This document shows, piece by piece, positions 6,758-17,288 of a DNA stretch of 64,000 nucleotides (within the stretch, counting starts at the first letter, position 1; every line of letters starts with the position of its first letter). Under the pieces are notes generated by a model. It saw only the letters and a list, made by a program, of their open reading frames with translations. It did no database searches and was not told where the DNA came from. Source of the stretch: Pseudomonas sp. B33.4 (GTDB lineage: Bacteria > Pseudomonadota > Gammaproteobacteria > Pseudomonadales > Pseudomonadaceae); NCBI RefSeq assembly GCF_034555375.1, contig NZ_CP140706.1, positions 48,501 through 112,500 of the forward strand, given 5' to 3'. Both the position numbers and the translations under genes were made by a program.

Positions 6758-9562
6758 TCAATGAGCCTCATCCCAATTATTGCCCACACCCACTTCGACC
6801 AGCAGCGGCACATCCAGCTTCGCCGCTTCGCTCATGTGCACGCGAATCTCGGCGCTGACCTGCTCGACCAGATCCTCGCGAACCTCCAGCACCAGTTCAT
6901 CGTGTACCTGCAGGATGACTTTGGCGTCCAGCCCGGACGTTGCCAGCCAGTTATCCACCGCGACCATGGCTTTCTTGATGATATCGGCAGCGGTGCCCTG
7001 CATCGGCGCGTTGATTGCCGTACGTTCGGCGGCAGCGCGTTCCTGCGGCTTGTTCGAGTTGATCTCCGGCAGGTACAGGCGACGACCGAAGAAGGTCTCG
7101 ACATAACCCTGATCCGCCGCCTGTGCGCGGGTGCGATCCATGTACTCGCGAACGCCTGGGTAACGGGCGAAGTAAGTGTCGATGTAAGCCTTGGCGGTCT
7201 TGGTATCGACGCCGATGTCCTTGCCGAGCTTCTGCGCGCCCATGCCGTAGATCAGACCGAAGTTGATCGCCTTGGCGCCACGGCGCTGGTCAGAGGTCAC
7301 TTCGTTGAGCTCAACCTTGAACACTTCGGCAGCGGTCGCGGTGTGCACGTCCAGATTGTTGCGGAAGGCATTCATCAGGCCTTCGTCCTTGGACAGGTGC
7401 GCCATGATCCGCAACTCAATCTGCGAATAGTCCGCCGCCAGCAGTTTGTAGCCTTTCGGCGCGACGAAGGCCTGACGGATGCGCCGGCCTTCAGCGGTAC
7501 GCACCGGGATGTTCTGCAGGTTTGGATCGCTGGAGGACAAGCGACCGGTCGACGCCACAGCCTGGTGATACGAGGTGTGAATACGCCCGGTGCGCGGGTT
7601 GATCTGCTCTGGCAGGCGATCGGTGTAGGTGCTTTTCAGCTTGCTCATCGAGCGGTGCTCCATCAGCACCTTTGGCAAACGGTGATCGTCTTCAGCGAGC
7701 TTCGCCAACACTTCTTCAGCGGTGGACGGCTGACCCTTGGCGGTCTTCTTCAGCACCGGCAGGCCGAGTTTCTCGTAGAGAATCACGCCCAGTTGTTTCG
7801 GCGAGCCAAGGTTGAATTCTTCCCCGGCGATCTCGAACGCTTCGCGCTCCAGCGCAACCATTTTGTTGCCCAGCTCGATGCTCTGGATGCCGAGCAGCTC
7901 AGCGTCGACAAACGCGCCTTGGCGTTCGATGCGCGCCAGCACTGGCACCAGCGGAATCTCGATGTCGGTCAGCACGCTGGCCAGGCTTGGGATGGCGCTG
8001 AGTTTTTCGAACAGGGTCTGGTGCAGACGCAGGGTGATGTCGGCGTCCTCGGCAGCGTACGGCCCGGCCTGTTCCAGCGCGATCTGGTCGAAGGTCAGCT
8101 GCTTGGCACCTTTGCCGGCGATGTCCTGGAAGCTCACGGTGGTGTGATCCAGATACTTCTGCGCGAGGCTGTCCATGTCGTGGCGGGTGGCGGTGGAGTT
8201 GAGCACGTAGGACTCAAGCATCGTGTCGAAGGCGATACCGCGCACGTTGATGCCTTGGTTCTGATCGCCGCCGATGGCGCAGTTGGCCAGAATATTCATG
8301 TCGAACTTTGCGTGCTGGCCGACCTTGAGCTTGCTCGGGTCTTCCAGAATCGGCTTGAGCGCGCGCAGTACGGTGTCGCGATCCAGCTGTTCCGGCACGC
8401 CGATGTAGGAGTGGGTCAGCGGAATGTACGCGGCTTCGTTGGCCTGCACGGCGAACGACAGGCCGACCAGTTGCGCCTGCTGCGCGTCGATGCCAGTGGT
8501 TTCGGTGTCGAAGGCGAACAGCTTGGCGTTGTTGAGTTTTTCCAGCCAGACATCAAAGCGTGCCTGATCGAGGATGGTTTCGTACGCAGCTTCGGTCGGA
8601 GCAGCGGGAGTTTCGATATCTGGCGTGCTGAACAGATCGCCGGCCGGCGCTGGTTCGGCAGCAGCGCTCAATTCCAGACGCTTGGCGTCGCGATCCAGAT
8701 CGTTGATCCAGCTTTTGAATTCGAGCAGGGAGTACAGCTCGTAGAGCTTGGCCGGGTCTTCCGCACCCATCTGCAAATCATCGAGTTCGACGTCCAGCGG
8801 CACGTCGACCTTGATGGTTGCCAGTTGATAGGAGAGGAACGCCATCTCCTTGTGCTCTTCGAGCTTGGCCGGCAGGGTTTTCGCGCCGCGGATCGGCAGC
8901 GTCGGGACGATGTCGAGATTGGCGTACAGCTCGGTGAGGCCACCGTTGACGCCGACCAGCAGGCCGGAAGCGGTCTTCGGGCCGATGCCCGGAACACCCG
9001 GAATGTTGTCGGACGAATCGCCCATCAACGCCAGATAATCGATGATCTGCTCCGGTGCGACGCCGAATTTCTCCTTCACGCCTTCCACGTCCATCGAGCT
9101 ACCGGACATGGTGTTGACCAAGGTAATGTGGCCGTCGACCAGTTGCGCCATGTCCTTGTCGCCGGTGGAGATGATCACTGGGCGATCAGCCGCCGCGCTG
9201 CTGCGGGCGAGGGTGCCGATGACATCGTCGGCCTCGACGCCTTCGACGCACAGCAGCGGGAAACCGAGGGCGATCACGCTCTGGTGCAGGGGCTCGATCT
9301 GCACGCGCATGTCGTCGGGCATGCTTGGGCGATTGGCTTTGTATTCGGCGTACATTTCATCGCGAAATGTCCCACCCTTGGCGTCGAACACTACGGCGAA
9401 CGGGCTGTCCGGGTACTGCTTGCGCAGACTCTTGAGCATGTTCAGCACGCCTTTGACCGCACCGGTCGGCAGGCCTTTGGAAGTGGTCAGTGGTGGCAGT
9501 GCGTGAAAGGCGCGGTACAGGTAAGACGAACCGTCCACCAGGACGAGGGGGGCTTGGCTCAT
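6758..9562 (-). CDS. polA: DNA polymerase I
   Basis: 934 residues from the ATG at 9562 ([11 protein letters not shown]). A TTG four codons upstream is in frame but less likely. Three domains are present: a 5'-3' exonuclease (residues 1-290, with [22 protein letters not shown] and [10 protein letters not shown] metal-site motifs), a 3'-5' proofreading exonuclease (about 325-500, DTETTG and later [12 protein letters not shown]), and the polymerase (about 540-934, motif [14 protein letters not shown], finger helix [14 protein letters not shown], motif [10 protein letters not shown]). All catalytic acids are intact. The enzyme removes RNA primers and fills gaps in replication and repair. It is divergent from the DUF2782 gene. 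Confidence 0.98.
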   Translation of the reverse strand: MSQAPLVLVDGSSYLYRAFHALPPLTTSKGLPTGAVKGVLNMLKSLRKQYPDSPFAVVFDAKGGTFRDEMYAEYKANRPSMPDDMRVQIEPLHQSVIALGFPLLCVEGVEADDVIGTLARSSAAADRPVIISTGDKDMAQLVDGHITLVNTMSGSSMDVEGVKEKFGVAPEQIIDYLALMGDSSDNIPGVPGIGPKTASGLLVGVNGGLTELYANLDIVPTLPIRGAKTLPAKLEEHKEMAFLSYQLATIKVDVPLDVELDDLQMGAEDPAKLYELYSLLEFKSWINDLDRDAKRLELSAAAEPAPAGDLFSTPDIETPAAPTEAAYETILDQARFDVWLEKLNNAKLFAFDTETTGIDAQQAQLVGLSFAVQANEAAYIPLTHSYIGVPEQLDRDTVLRALKPILEDPSKLKVGQHAKFDMNILANCAIGGDQNQGINVRGIAFDTMLESYVLNSTATRHDMDSLAQKYLDHTTVSFQDIAGKGAKQLTFDQIALEQAGPYAAEDADITLRLHQTLFEKLSAIPSLASVLTDIEIPLVPVLARIERQGAFVDAELLGIQSIELGNKMVALEREAFEIAGEEFNLGSPKQLGVILYEKLGLPVLKKTAKGQPSTAEEVLAKLAEDDHRLPKVLMEHRSMSKLKSTYTDRLPEQINPRTGRIHTSYHQAVASTGRLSSSDPNLQNIPVRTAEGRRIRQAFVAPKGYKLLAADYSQIELRIMAHLSKDEGLMNAFRNNLDVHTATAAEVFKVELNEVTSDQRRGAKAINFGLIYGMGAQKLGKDIGVDTKTAKAYIDTYFARYPGVREYMDRTRAQAADQGYVETFFGRRLYLPEINSNKPQERAAAERTAINAPMQGTAADIIKKAMVAVDNWLATSGLDAKVILQVHDELVLEVREDLVEQVSAEIRVHMSEAAKLDVPLLVEVGVGNNWDEAH

Positions 9563-9636
9563 GAGCAGGATCAACCTTTTCGGCGGGTCCGGCGCTAGAA
9601 TAGCGGGACCGTTGACGACAAAGGGACAAGGTTATC

Positions 9637-9927
9637 ATGCGTACGTTAAATCGCTTGCTGCTGGTCGGTCTGATTGCTGTCTCACCGTTGGCCGCGATGG
9701 CGGCGGATGATGCGCCGTCAGGGGATCCTGAAGTCACCATTCGCACGGAAGGCGACAAGACGATTCAGGAGTACCGTCAAAACGGGTTCCTGTACGCGAT
9801 CAAAGTCACGCCAAAGGGCGCGCCGCCTTACTTTCTGGTGCGTGCAGACGGGACGGATGCAAACTTCATCCGCTCGGATCAGCCGGATATGCTGATTCCG
9901 TCGTGGAAGATTTTCGAATGGAAGTAG
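9637..9927 (+). CDS. DUF2782 family small periplasmic protein
   Basis: 96 residues with a signal peptide (MRTLNRLLLVGLIAVSPLAA, cleavage after AMA). The mature part, about 75 residues, is a compact beta-rich domain with VTIRTEGDKTIQEYRQNG and YAIKVTPKG, then a conserved C-terminal IPSWKIFEW. The function of DUF2782 is unknown. It is the first gene after the polA promoter region and is followed by thrB after 54 bases, as in P. aeruginosa, so it is probably co-transcribed with thrB. Confidence 0.88.
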   Translation: MRTLNRLLLVGLIAVSPLAAMAADDAPSGDPEVTIRTEGDKTIQEYRQNGFLYAIKVTPKGAPPYFLVRADGTDANFIRSDQPDMLIPSWKIFEWK

Positions 9928-9981
9928 ATTTTTAATTCACCCGGCGCCGCAATTGGCGGCGCCCGTACTGGCAGTTAAAAC

Positions 9982-10935
9982 ATGTCTGTGTTCACTCCCC
10001 TGGCTCGGCCCGAGCTGGAAACCTTTCTCGCCCCTTACGGGCTTGGCCGTCTGCTTGATTTCCAGGGGATCGCCGCCGGCAGCGAAAACACCAACTTCTT
10101 TATCAGCCTGGAGCAGGGCGAGTTCGTTCTGACCCTGGTCGAGCGTGGCCCGGTGCAGGAGATGCCGTTCTTCATTGACCTGCTCGATGTGCTCCACGAA
10201 GCCGACTTGCCGGTGCCGTATGCACTGCGCACCACTGACGGTGTGGCTCTGCGTGAGCTGAAGGGCAAACCGGCACTGCTGCAACCGCGCCTCTCTGGCA
10301 AGCACATCAAAGTTGCCAATGCCCAGCATTGCGCGCAGGTCGGCGAGTTGCAGGCGCACCTGCACCTGGCGACCCAGGGCGAGCGCATGATCAAGCGCAA
10401 GACCGATCGCGGCCTGGACTGGATGCTGGAAGAGGGCACGGAGTTTCTTTCGCACCTGAGCGATGAGCCGCGTGCGCTGCTGCAAAAGGCGTTGGACGAG
10501 ATCACCGAGCGCAAAGAGAAGATCCTCGCGCTGCCCCGGGCGAACATCCACGCCGACCTGTTTCGCGATAACGCGATGTTCGAAGGCACGCACCTGACCG
10601 GGCTGATCGACTTCTACAACGCCTGCTCGGGGCCGATGCTGTATGACGTGGCGATTGCCTTGAATGACTGGTGTTCGGACGAAGACGGTGTGATCGATGG
10701 GCCGCGTGCCCGTGCGTTTCTCGGCGCTTATGCGGCGCTGCGACCGTTTACGGCGGCGGAGGCTGAGTTGTGGCCGACCATGCTGCGCGTGGCCTGTGTT
10801 CGGTTCTGGCTGTCGCGGTTGATCGCGGCGGAGCAGTTCGCCGGGCAGGACGTGTTGATTCACGATCCGCAGGAGTTTGAGCAACGGTTGGCGCAGCGGC
10901 AGCAGGTGCACACACCGTTGCCTTTCGCGCTTTAA
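9982..10935 (+). CDS. thrB: Homoserine kinase (aminoglycoside-phosphotransferase-fold type)
   Basis: 317 residues. It belongs to the protein-kinase-like/APH fold ThrB used by Pseudomonas rather than the GHMP-type ThrB of E. coli. Landmarks are the N-terminal GIAAGSENTNFFI loop, the catalytic loop NIHADLFRDNAMF (Asp and Asn), and the DFYNACSGPMLYD metal-binding segment. The enzyme phosphorylates homoserine to O-phosphohomoserine in threonine synthesis and acts in the cytoplasm. It is followed directly by an inverted REP pair that may stabilise or end the transcript. Confidence 0.94.
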   Translation: MSVFTPLARPELETFLAPYGLGRLLDFQGIAAGSENTNFFISLEQGEFVLTLVERGPVQEMPFFIDLLDVLHEADLPVPYALRTTDGVALRELKGKPALLQPRLSGKHIKVANAQHCAQVGELQAHLHLATQGERMIKRKTDRGLDWMLEEGTEFLSHLSDEPRALLQKALDEITERKEKILALPRANIHADLFRDNAMFEGTHLTGLIDFYNACSGPMLYDVAIALNDWCSDEDGVIDGPRARAFLGAYAALRPFTAAEAELWPTMLRVACVRFWLSRLIAAEQFAGQDVLIHDPQEFEQRLAQRQQVHTPLPFAL

Positions 10936-10939
10936 GATC

Positions 10940-11011
10940 AAAAGATCGCAGCCTTCGGCAGCTCCTACATGGAATCTTCTGTAGGAGCTGCCGAAGGCTG
11001 CGATCTTTTTT
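10940..11011. repeat. Inverted REP pair (AGATCGCAGCCTTCGGCAGCTCC type)
   Basis: A 29-base arm at 10940-10968 and its reverse complement at 10981-11011 are separated by 12 bases. Same family as the copy at 14804-14883. It lies between the convergent thrB and znuA. Confidence 0.9.
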
Positions 11012-11017
11012 ATGGGT

Positions 11018-11938
11018 TTACAGAGATTCCAGGCACCCGGCCAAATCGTTACCCAACTTCTCCAGCACCTGCTCATAGCCCTGAGCCGTCGCCGGTGTGT
11101 ACCCGCCCAGCGCATCCAGCTCAGCCAGTTTCACCGGTAAGCCAGCGACCAATGTTTCGGCCAGACGCGGGCGCAATGGCGGTTCGCTGAACACGCAAGT
11201 CTTGCCCACTTCCTGCAAGCGCTTGCGCATCGCCGCGACATGCTGCGCACCCGGCTGCACTTCGGCAGCCACGCTGAACACCCCGGTGTGCTTCAGGCCA
11301 TAAGCCTCTTCAAAGTAATCAAACGCCTCGTGAAAGACGAAGTACGGCTTGCCTTCAACGCTGGCCAGACGCTTCTTCAAACGCTGATCCAGTGCGTCCA
11401 GACGTTCGTCAAACGCCTTGGCGTTTTTCTGATAGCGCTCGGCATTGGCCGGATCTGCGGCGCTCAAGTCTGCGGCCATCTTGTCGGCAATCACCCGCGC
11501 ATTCACCGGCGATAGCCACAAATGCGCATCCAGCGTGCCCGGACGATGATCGTGATCATGCTCGTCGGCGTCTTCGGCGTGGGAATGGCTGTCCTCAGCA
11601 AAACGCCGCAGTTTCATCCCCGGCAAATCCTGCACCGCCACGCTCGGTAGCGTCCGACCATTCAGCACGCGTGGCAGAAAGCCTTCCATGTCCGGGCCGA
11701 TCCAGTACAGCAGATCGACCGACTGCACCTTCCGTACGTCGGATGGCCGCAACGCGTAATTGTGCGGCGAGGCACCCGGCGGCAGCAGCACTTCGGGAAT
11801 CGCCACGCCGTCCTGCACCGCCGCTGCAATCAGCTGCAACGGTTTGATGCTGGTGAGGACTTTGACCTCGGCCTGGGCCGAACCGATCAGCAGAAAACTG
11901 GCGACAAAAGCCACAAAAACAGAAAAAAGTCGGGACAC
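11018..11938 (-). CDS. znuA: Zinc ABC transporter, periplasmic zinc-binding protein
   Basis: 306 residues from the GTG at 11938. A GTG three codons further up (11947) is also possible, but the spacing to a GAG core favours the inner one. The signal peptide ends at GSAQAE. Cluster A-I binding-protein features: PGASPHNYALRPSD (His ligand), a flexible acidic His-rich loop DSHSHAEDADEHDHDH, DAHLWLSP, and FHEAFDYFEEAYGL. The histidines bind Zn2+ and hand it to ZnuB. It is divergent from zur-znuC-znuB, with a candidate Zur site in the shared 66-base gap. Confidence 0.95.
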   Translation of the reverse strand: MSRLFSVFVAFVASFLLIGSAQAEVKVLTSIKPLQLIAAAVQDGVAIPEVLLPPGASPHNYALRPSDVRKVQSVDLLYWIGPDMEGFLPRVLNGRTLPSVAVQDLPGMKLRRFAEDSHSHAEDADEHDHDHRPGTLDAHLWLSPVNARVIADKMAADLSAADPANAERYQKNAKAFDERLDALDQRLKKRLASVEGKPYFVFHEAFDYFEEAYGLKHTGVFSVAAEVQPGAQHVAAMRKRLQEVGKTCVFSEPPLRPRLAETLVAGLPVKLAELDALGGYTPATAQGYEQVLEKLGNDLAGCLESL

Positions 11939-11965
11939 GATGACCACTCAAGGAGACGAGAACGG

Positions 11966-11978
11966 GTAACATAATAAC
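11966..11978. promoter_or_regulatory. Candidate Zur operator
   Basis: GTAACATAATAAC lies in the znuA / zur gap. It matches the known gamma-proteobacterial Zur core GTTATA..ATAAC well on the right half (ATAAC) and partly on the left. Placement between the divergent zinc-uptake arms supports it. Confidence 0.55.
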
Positions 11979-12004
11979 GTCTCTATCAAAACTCGTCGCC
12001 GCCC

Positions 12005-12487
12005 ATGCCTATTACACCGATTGCCAGCCGTCCCCACGACCACTCACATTGCGTGCACAGCGCTTTGTCCGAGGCCGATACCTTGTGCGCCCAGAAAGGC
12101 TTGCGCCTGACCGCGTTGCGCCGCCGGGTGCTGGAATTGGTCTGGCAAAGCCACAAGCCGCTGGGTGCCTACGACATTCTCGCGGTGCTGAGCGAGCAGG
12201 ACGGCCGCCGCGCCGCGCCACCAACCGTGTACCGCGCGCTGGATTTCCTCCTGGAAAACGGTCTGGTGCACCGCATCTCCTCGCTCAACGCCTTCGTTGG
12301 CTGTGTGCACCCGGAACACGCGCATCAGGGCCAGTTCCTGATCTGCCGCGATTGCCACGCCGCCATCGAACTTGAGCAAAAAGTGATCAGTGACGCGATC
12401 GTCAACAGCGCCAAAGACGTTGGCTTCATCGTCGAAGCGCAGACCGTCGAAGTCGTCGGCCTGTGCTCCGGTTGCCAGGGGGCTTGA
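12005..12487 (+). CDS. zur: Zinc uptake regulator Zur (Fur family)
   Basis: 160 residues. A winged-helix DNA-binding half (residues about 25-95, [34 protein letters not shown]) is followed by the dimerisation half with the structural zinc cysteines CRDC and CSGC, and the HPEHAH region as the regulatory metal site. Zur represses zinc-uptake genes when zinc is plentiful. Its stop codon overlaps the ATG of znuC by one base (TGATG), so the repressor is made together with the transporter it controls. The His-rich N-terminus (HDHSHCVH) is common in Pseudomonas Zur. Confidence 0.94.
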   Translation: MPITPIASRPHDHSHCVHSALSEADTLCAQKGLRLTALRRRVLELVWQSHKPLGAYDILAVLSEQDGRRAAPPTVYRALDFLLENGLVHRISSLNAFVGCVHPEHAHQGQFLICRDCHAAIELEQKVISDAIVNSAKDVGFIVEAQTVEVVGLCSGCQGA

Positions 12488-13272
12488 TGAGCAATGCGCT
12501 GATCCGTCTGGAACAGGTCGCCGTCACATTTGCCGGGCAGGCTGTGCTGGACAACATCGAGCTGAGCGTCGAGCCGGGGCAGATCGTCACCCTGATCGGC
12601 CCCAACGGCGCTGGCAAGACTACCTTGGTGCGCGCCGTGCTCGGCTTGCTCAAGCCGGACAGCGGCAGCGTCTGGCGCAAGCCGAAACTGCGCGTCGGCT
12701 ACATGCCGCAAAAACTTCACGTCGATCCGACCTTGCCGCTGTCGGTGCTGCGCTTTCTGCGCCTGGTGCCGGGCGTTGATCGTCCGCGTGCGCTGGCGGC
12801 GCTGAAAGAAGTCGGCGCCGAGCACGTTATCGACAGCCCGGTGCAAAGCGTTTCCGGTGGTGAAATGCAGCGTGTGCTGCTGGCGCGGGCACTGCTGCGC
12901 GAGCCGGAATTGCTGGTGCTCGACGAGCCGGTGCAAGGCGTCGACGTCGCCGGCCAAGCCGAGTTGTACAGCCTGATCACCCGACTGCGCGACCGCCATG
13001 GTTGCGGTGTATTGATGGTGTCCCACGATTTGCATTTGGTGATGAGCACCACCGACCAAGTGGTCTGCCTAAACCGTCACGTCTGCTGCTCCGGGCATCC
13101 CGAGCAGGTCAGTGGCGATCCGGCGTTTGTCGAGCTGTTCGGCAAGAACGCACAGAGCCTGGCGGTCTATCACCACCATCACGACCACGCTCACGACCTG
13201 CACGGCTCGGTGGTCAAAGGGCCGGTGATTGGCCAACCTCACGTTCACGGAGACAACTGCAAGCATGGCTGA
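12487..13272 (+). CDS. znuC: Zinc ABC transporter, ATP-binding protein
   Basis: 261 residues from the ATG at 12487, chosen because it sits in the TGATG overlap with zur. Walker [10 protein letters not shown], signature VSGGEMQRV, Walker B LLVLDEP and the switch His in VSHDLH are all present. The C-terminus has an unusual His-rich tail ([13 protein letters not shown] and [10 protein letters not shown]), probably a zinc-binding or zinc-buffering appendix. Partners are ZnuB in the membrane and ZnuA in the periplasm. It overlaps znuB by 8 bases. Confidence 0.95.
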   Translation: MSNALIRLEQVAVTFAGQAVLDNIELSVEPGQIVTLIGPNGAGKTTLVRAVLGLLKPDSGSVWRKPKLRVGYMPQKLHVDPTLPLSVLRFLRLVPGVDRPRALAALKEVGAEHVIDSPVQSVSGGEMQRVLLARALLREPELLVLDEPVQGVDVAGQAELYSLITRLRDRHGCGVLMVSHDLHLVMSTTDQVVCLNRHVCCSGHPEQVSGDPAFVELFGKNAQSLAVYHHHHDHAHDLHGSVVKGPVIGQPHVHGDNCKHG

Positions 13273-14053
13273 TTTTCTGTTGTATGCCCTGCTTGCAGGT
13301 CTGGCGCTGGCGATCGTTGCAGGTCCGCTGGGTTCGTTCGTGGTCTGGCGGCGCATGGCCTATTTCGGCGACACCTTGTCCCACGCCGCGTTGCTCGGTG
13401 TGGCGTTGGGCTTTTTGCTGGATGTCAGCCCGACGGTCGCGGTCACCGTAGGCTGCTTGCTGCTGGCGGTGCTTTTGGTGACCTTGCAACAGCGCCAACC
13501 GCTGGCGTCCGACACGCTTTTGGGAATTCTCGCACCGAGCACGCTCTCTCTCGGTCTGGTGGTACTAAGCTTCATGCATGAAGTGCGGATCGACCTGATG
13601 GCCTATCTGTTCGGCGACCTGCTGGCGATCAGTCCGACTGATCTGGCGTGGATCCTCGGCGGCAGCGCGGCGGTGCTGGTGTTGCTGGTCACGTTGTGGC
13701 GGCCGTTGCTGGCAATCACCGTGCACGAAGAGCTGGCCAAGGTTGAAGGCCTGCCGGTCGCTGGCCTGCGCATGGCGCTGATGTTGTTGATTGCGGTAGT
13801 AATCGCCGTGGCGATGAAAATCGTCGGTGTGTTGCTGATTACTTCGCTGCTGATCATCCCGGCGGCTGCGGCACAGCGTCACGCCCGTTCGCCCGAGCAG
13901 ATGGCGGTGGGCGCGAGCCTGCTGGGCATGCTCGCGGTGGGTGGTGGGCTGGCGTTGTCGTGGTTCAAGGACACCCCGGCTGGGCCGTCAATCGTTGTGA
14001 CGGCGGCCGCACTGTTTCTGTTGAGTTTTGTTCTGCCCCGTCGTGGGGTGTAG
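13265..14053 (+). CDS. znuB: Zinc ABC transporter, permease
   Basis: 262 residues from the ATG at 13265, eight bases inside znuC. A longer reading from 13229 is in frame but would eat into znuC without an RBS. About eight hydrophobic segments run through the protein, with the ABC-3 family element [18 protein letters not shown] near residue 40 and [15 protein letters not shown] near 190. It forms the inner-membrane channel for zinc, driven by ZnuC. Confidence 0.95.
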   Translation: MADFLLYALLAGLALAIVAGPLGSFVVWRRMAYFGDTLSHAALLGVALGFLLDVSPTVAVTVGCLLLAVLLVTLQQRQPLASDTLLGILAPSTLSLGLVVLSFMHEVRIDLMAYLFGDLLAISPTDLAWILGGSAAVLVLLVTLWRPLLAITVHEELAKVEGLPVAGLRMALMLLIAVVIAVAMKIVGVLLITSLLIIPAAAAQRHARSPEQMAVGASLLGMLAVGGGLALSWFKDTPAGPSIVVTAAALFLLSFVLPRRGV

Positions 14054-14090
14054 ACTTGGCCGCTTTTTGCGCAAATAGAGAGTCGCAGGA

Positions 14091-14804
14091 ATGAAGCCGT
14101 TCGCCTCCCGTTATCTGCTCCTTGTCGCATTTTCAGTGCTGCTGGGCGCCTGCCAAAGCACGCCGCCGGTGGCTGAAGTCCCCGATGCGCGGGCTACGGC
14201 CATCGCACAGCTGGAGCAAAGCCTGGCCAGCAGCGAACTGGCCACCGCAGAAGACCAATTGGCTGCTTTGCAGAAAGAAACGCCAAACGACCAATCCCTT
14301 GAGCAATACCAGCGGCAGCTTGCCGAAGCGTATCTGCGTCGCAGCCAGATCGTGCTGCAGAAGGGGGATGTGAATGCCGCTGCTACGGCGTTAAGCCGTG
14401 CCCGTGCGTTGATGCCGAAAGCACCGGCGCTGACCGGTGGCGTGAATGGCGCCATTACCGAGGCGCGCAAGGCTGAGCTGGAAAAAGCTGAGGCTGCATT
14501 GCTGGCAGCCGAAGCCAAGCCGAAAGCCAAGGTGATCGATCCGACCGCCGAAAGCACTACGGTTGCGCTGAACATCACCGATAGCCGCAAACTTCGCCGC
14601 CAACTCGATGCGATCGCCGCTGATGTGGTGAATTATGAGTGTGGGGTGACCATTCAGGCGCCACGGACCAATGACTATCCTTGGTTGGCGACGTTGCTGA
14701 CCAAGCGGGTGAAGAAGCTGAACCCGGATTTTGATCTGAAGATTGAGAAGCAGATTGTGCGCACCGTACCGACGCAGATGGTGTTGAGTCCGCGTAAACC
14801 GTAA
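14091..14804 (+). CDS. Hypothetical lipoprotein downstream of znuB
   Basis: 237 residues with a lipoprotein signal (lipobox LLGAC, Cys about residue 21). Residues 40-160 are helical and TPR-like, Ala/Leu/Gln-rich (ATAIAQLEQSLASSELATAEDQ). The last 70 residues form a separate small domain with CGVTIQAPRTNDYPW. No function is recognised. The same gene follows znuB in P. aeruginosa, 38 bases downstream, so it may be under Zur control or simply share the transcript. An inverted REP pair follows at once. Confidence 0.8.
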   Translation: MKPFASRYLLLVAFSVLLGACQSTPPVAEVPDARATAIAQLEQSLASSELATAEDQLAALQKETPNDQSLEQYQRQLAEAYLRRSQIVLQKGDVNAAATALSRARALMPKAPALTGGVNGAITEARKAELEKAEAALLAAEAKPKAKVIDPTAESTTVALNITDSRKLRRQLDAIAADVVNYECGVTIQAPRTNDYPWLATLLTKRVKKLNPDFDLKIEKQIVRTVPTQMVLSPRKP

Positions 14805-14883
14805 AAAAGATCGCAGCCTGCGGCAGCTCCTACATGGGATTGAGGTACACCCTGTAGGAGCTGCCGAAGGCTGCGATCTTTTG
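14804..14883. repeat. Inverted REP pair (AGATCGCAGCCTGCGGCAGCTCC type)
   Basis: Arms at 14804-14833 and 14854-14883 are near-perfect reverse complements, the same family as the copy at 10940. The element sits between the convergent lipoprotein gene and katE and overlaps neither coding region beyond the stop. Confidence 0.9.
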
Positions 14884-14887
14884 CTTT

Positions 14888-17026
14888 TTAAGCCGGAATG
14901 GCCTTGGCCTTAGGCTCCCGCTCCCAAACCCGATGCTGCCCGATCGCCGCAAAGAACGGCTTGGTCAACGCCGGCACATCCTTGCCTTGCAGCAACCCGG
15001 CATCCGCTTCCAGCTTCAGCAAGTCCTGCAACTGCTTGGCCTCACCGTGCAACGCAATCGCCTTCAAATGCTTGTACGCCTCCAGCAGGTAATGCAACGC
15101 CACGCCATCGCCGCTCAGTGCTTTGACCGACGCCGCGCCACCCGGCACGAACACCGCATCAAAGATCACCGAAGGCATGCCTTCCATCGAAGCATCCACT
15201 GGCAACGTTTTACCATCCGCCGTCTTCACCGGCGCCGAAGTCGGGCCGAGCAACTTCGCATGCGCACCTTCAGCCGCCAAAGCCTTCTTCATCGCATCAA
15301 TCGCCGCACCATCGACGCCGTTAGCAGCAAGAATCGCCACTTTTCGCGTCTTGATGTTTTCCGGCAAAAGATTCGCCTGGCTCAGCGCCGGCGAGTGATC
15401 GAATGACACCTTGCGCGCATCGACCGTGCCTTTGCTCGGCGCCGGCAGCCCCAAATTGGCCGCCACACGCTTGGCCAGTTCCAGATCGATGTTGGCCAGA
15501 ATCTCATTCACCTCACGCGCACGAATATGCTCGCGTTCAACCTTGCCCAGCTCAAAGCTGTAGGCAGCAATGATGTGTTCCTGCTCATGCTTGCTCATGC
15601 TCTTGAAGAACAACGTCGCCTGAGAAAAGTGGTCGCTGAACGACTCGCTGCGCTGGCGAATCTTGTTGGCATCGATGCGTTCTGGATAGCTCTCGAAGCC
15701 ACCGTCCTGCGCGGCCGGCGGCGTTTCTTTCGGCCAGCCGCCATCAATCGAGTTCGGCTCGTAAGACGCGCGGCCCTTGTCGATCACCGTGCGGTGTTGC
15801 GCATCACGCTGACCATTGTGGAACGGCGCCACCGGGCGGTTGATCGGCAGCTCATGAAAGTTCGGCCCGCCGAGTCGGCTGATTTGCGTATCGGTGTAGG
15901 AAAACAGTCGGCCCTGCAGCAGCGGGTCATTGGAGAAGTCGATGCCCGGCACGATGTGGCCAGGGCAGAACGCAACCTGCTCGGTCTCGGCAAAGAAGTT
16001 GTCCGGGTTGCGGTTCAGGGTCATTTTGCCCAACGGCGTGATCGGCACGATTTCTTCGGGGATCAGCTTGGTCGGGTCGAGGATGTCGAAATCGAAGTCG
16101 TGTTCGTTTTCCTCTTCGATGATCTGCACGCCGAGTTCCCATTCCGGGTAGTCGCCCATCTCGATCGCTTCCCACAGATCGCGACGGTGGTAGTCGGTGT
16201 CTTTACCGGCGAGCTTCTGCGCTTCGTCCCAGACCAGCGAGCACGTGCCGGCGGTAGGGCGCCAGTGGAATTTGACGAAGCGTGATTTGCCTTCGGCATT
16301 GATCAGGCGGAAGGTGTGCACGCCGAAGCCCTGCATGCTGCGCAGGCTTTTCGGGATCGCCCGGTCGGACATCGCCCAGATGACCATGTGCGCCGATTCC
16401 GGCACCAGCGAGACGAAATCCCAGAAGGTATCGTGGGCTGAGCCTCCGGTAGGGATTTCATTGTGCGGCTCGGGCTTCACCGCGTGGACGAAGTCGGGAA
16501 ACTTGATCGCGTCCTGAATGAAAAACACCGGCATGTTATTGCCGACCAGGTCGAAGTTGCCTTCGTCGGTGAAGAACTTCACCGCGAAACCACGCACGTC
16601 ACGCACGGTGTCGCCGGAACCACGCGGGCCCTGCACCGTGGAAAAGCGCACAAACACCGGCGTCTTTTTCCCCGGATCCTGTAGGAAACCGGCCTTGGTC
16701 AGCGTCGAATGGTTCTCGTAGGCCTGAAAGAAACCATGCGCGCCGGTGCCGCGTGCGTGGACGATGCGTTCCGGAATGCGCTCATGGTCAAAATGCGTGA
16801 TCTTTTCCCGCATGATGAAGTCTTCAAGCAGCGACGGCCCGCGCGGGCCGGCCTTGAGGGTGTTCTGATTATCGGCGATCTTCACGCCCTGGTTGGTGCG
16901 CAGGGCCTGGCCGGTGGCGTCGGAGCGAAACTTTTCCAGGCTGTCGAGTTTGGCGTTGGTATTGGCGCGATCCGGGGTATCGGTTCCGGCCATCTGGCTT
17001 TTATCGGTCGTAGGCTTCTTGCTCAT
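14888..17026 (-). CDS. katE: Monofunctional catalase HPII, large-subunit type
   Basis: 712 residues, the long clade-2 form with an extra C-terminal DJ-1/PfpI-like flavodoxin domain (about residues 555-700, [26 protein letters not shown]). Catalytic features: distal His in [25 protein letters not shown], Asn in [10 protein letters not shown], and the proximal heme-ligand Tyr in [14 protein letters not shown]. It breaks H2O2 to water and oxygen and is usually stationary-phase induced. The first 40 residues are an extended arm as in E. coli HPII. In P. aeruginosa the lipoprotein gene is followed directly by metNIQ, so katE looks inserted here relative to that order. Confidence 0.97.
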   Translation of the reverse strand: MSKKPTTDKSQMAGTDTPDRANTNAKLDSLEKFRSDATGQALRTNQGVKIADNQNTLKAGPRGPSLLEDFIMREKITHFDHERIPERIVHARGTGAHGFFQAYENHSTLTKAGFLQDPGKKTPVFVRFSTVQGPRGSGDTVRDVRGFAVKFFTDEGNFDLVGNNMPVFFIQDAIKFPDFVHAVKPEPHNEIPTGGSAHDTFWDFVSLVPESAHMVIWAMSDRAIPKSLRSMQGFGVHTFRLINAEGKSRFVKFHWRPTAGTCSLVWDEAQKLAGKDTDYHRRDLWEAIEMGDYPEWELGVQIIEEENEHDFDFDILDPTKLIPEEIVPITPLGKMTLNRNPDNFFAETEQVAFCPGHIVPGIDFSNDPLLQGRLFSYTDTQISRLGGPNFHELPINRPVAPFHNGQRDAQHRTVIDKGRASYEPNSIDGGWPKETPPAAQDGGFESYPERIDANKIRQRSESFSDHFSQATLFFKSMSKHEQEHIIAAYSFELGKVEREHIRAREVNEILANIDLELAKRVAANLGLPAPSKGTVDARKVSFDHSPALSQANLLPENIKTRKVAILAANGVDGAAIDAMKKALAAEGAHAKLLGPTSAPVKTADGKTLPVDASMEGMPSVIFDAVFVPGGAASVKALSGDGVALHYLLEAYKHLKAIALHGEAKQLQDLLKLEADAGLLQGKDVPALTKPFFAAIGQHRVWEREPKAKAIPA

Positions 17027-17288
17027 CAGTCGTAAACTCCTCGTTGACCCCGATGCTCGCCGGGGACTCTTGAGTGGTTCCCGGGCACGGCACCCAGGGT
17101 TTTCAAGTCGCTTACTTAGTGACTGATGAGGCGCTCGGGGCGTTCCTTTTTTATGACCTTTGATCTTGTTATTGCCAAATCGAAGGTTAATTGCGAAATA
17201 AATGCTAAGAACCTCTATACGGACAGGCTAAAATGCGCGCCCGGCTAACCGCTGATCCTTTTCTAACGCGCCCCACAAGGTTCGCTAC

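Noticed and set aside
6761..9598. 945-codon plus-strand ORF opposite polA
   Set aside because: It mirrors polA almost exactly, has no RBS and no recognisable domain. Long antisense frames are expected opposite strongly GC-biased codons.
17027..17288. SAM-type riboswitch before metNIQ
   Set aside because: The 262-base gap shows no paired core resembling known SAM riboswitch classes.
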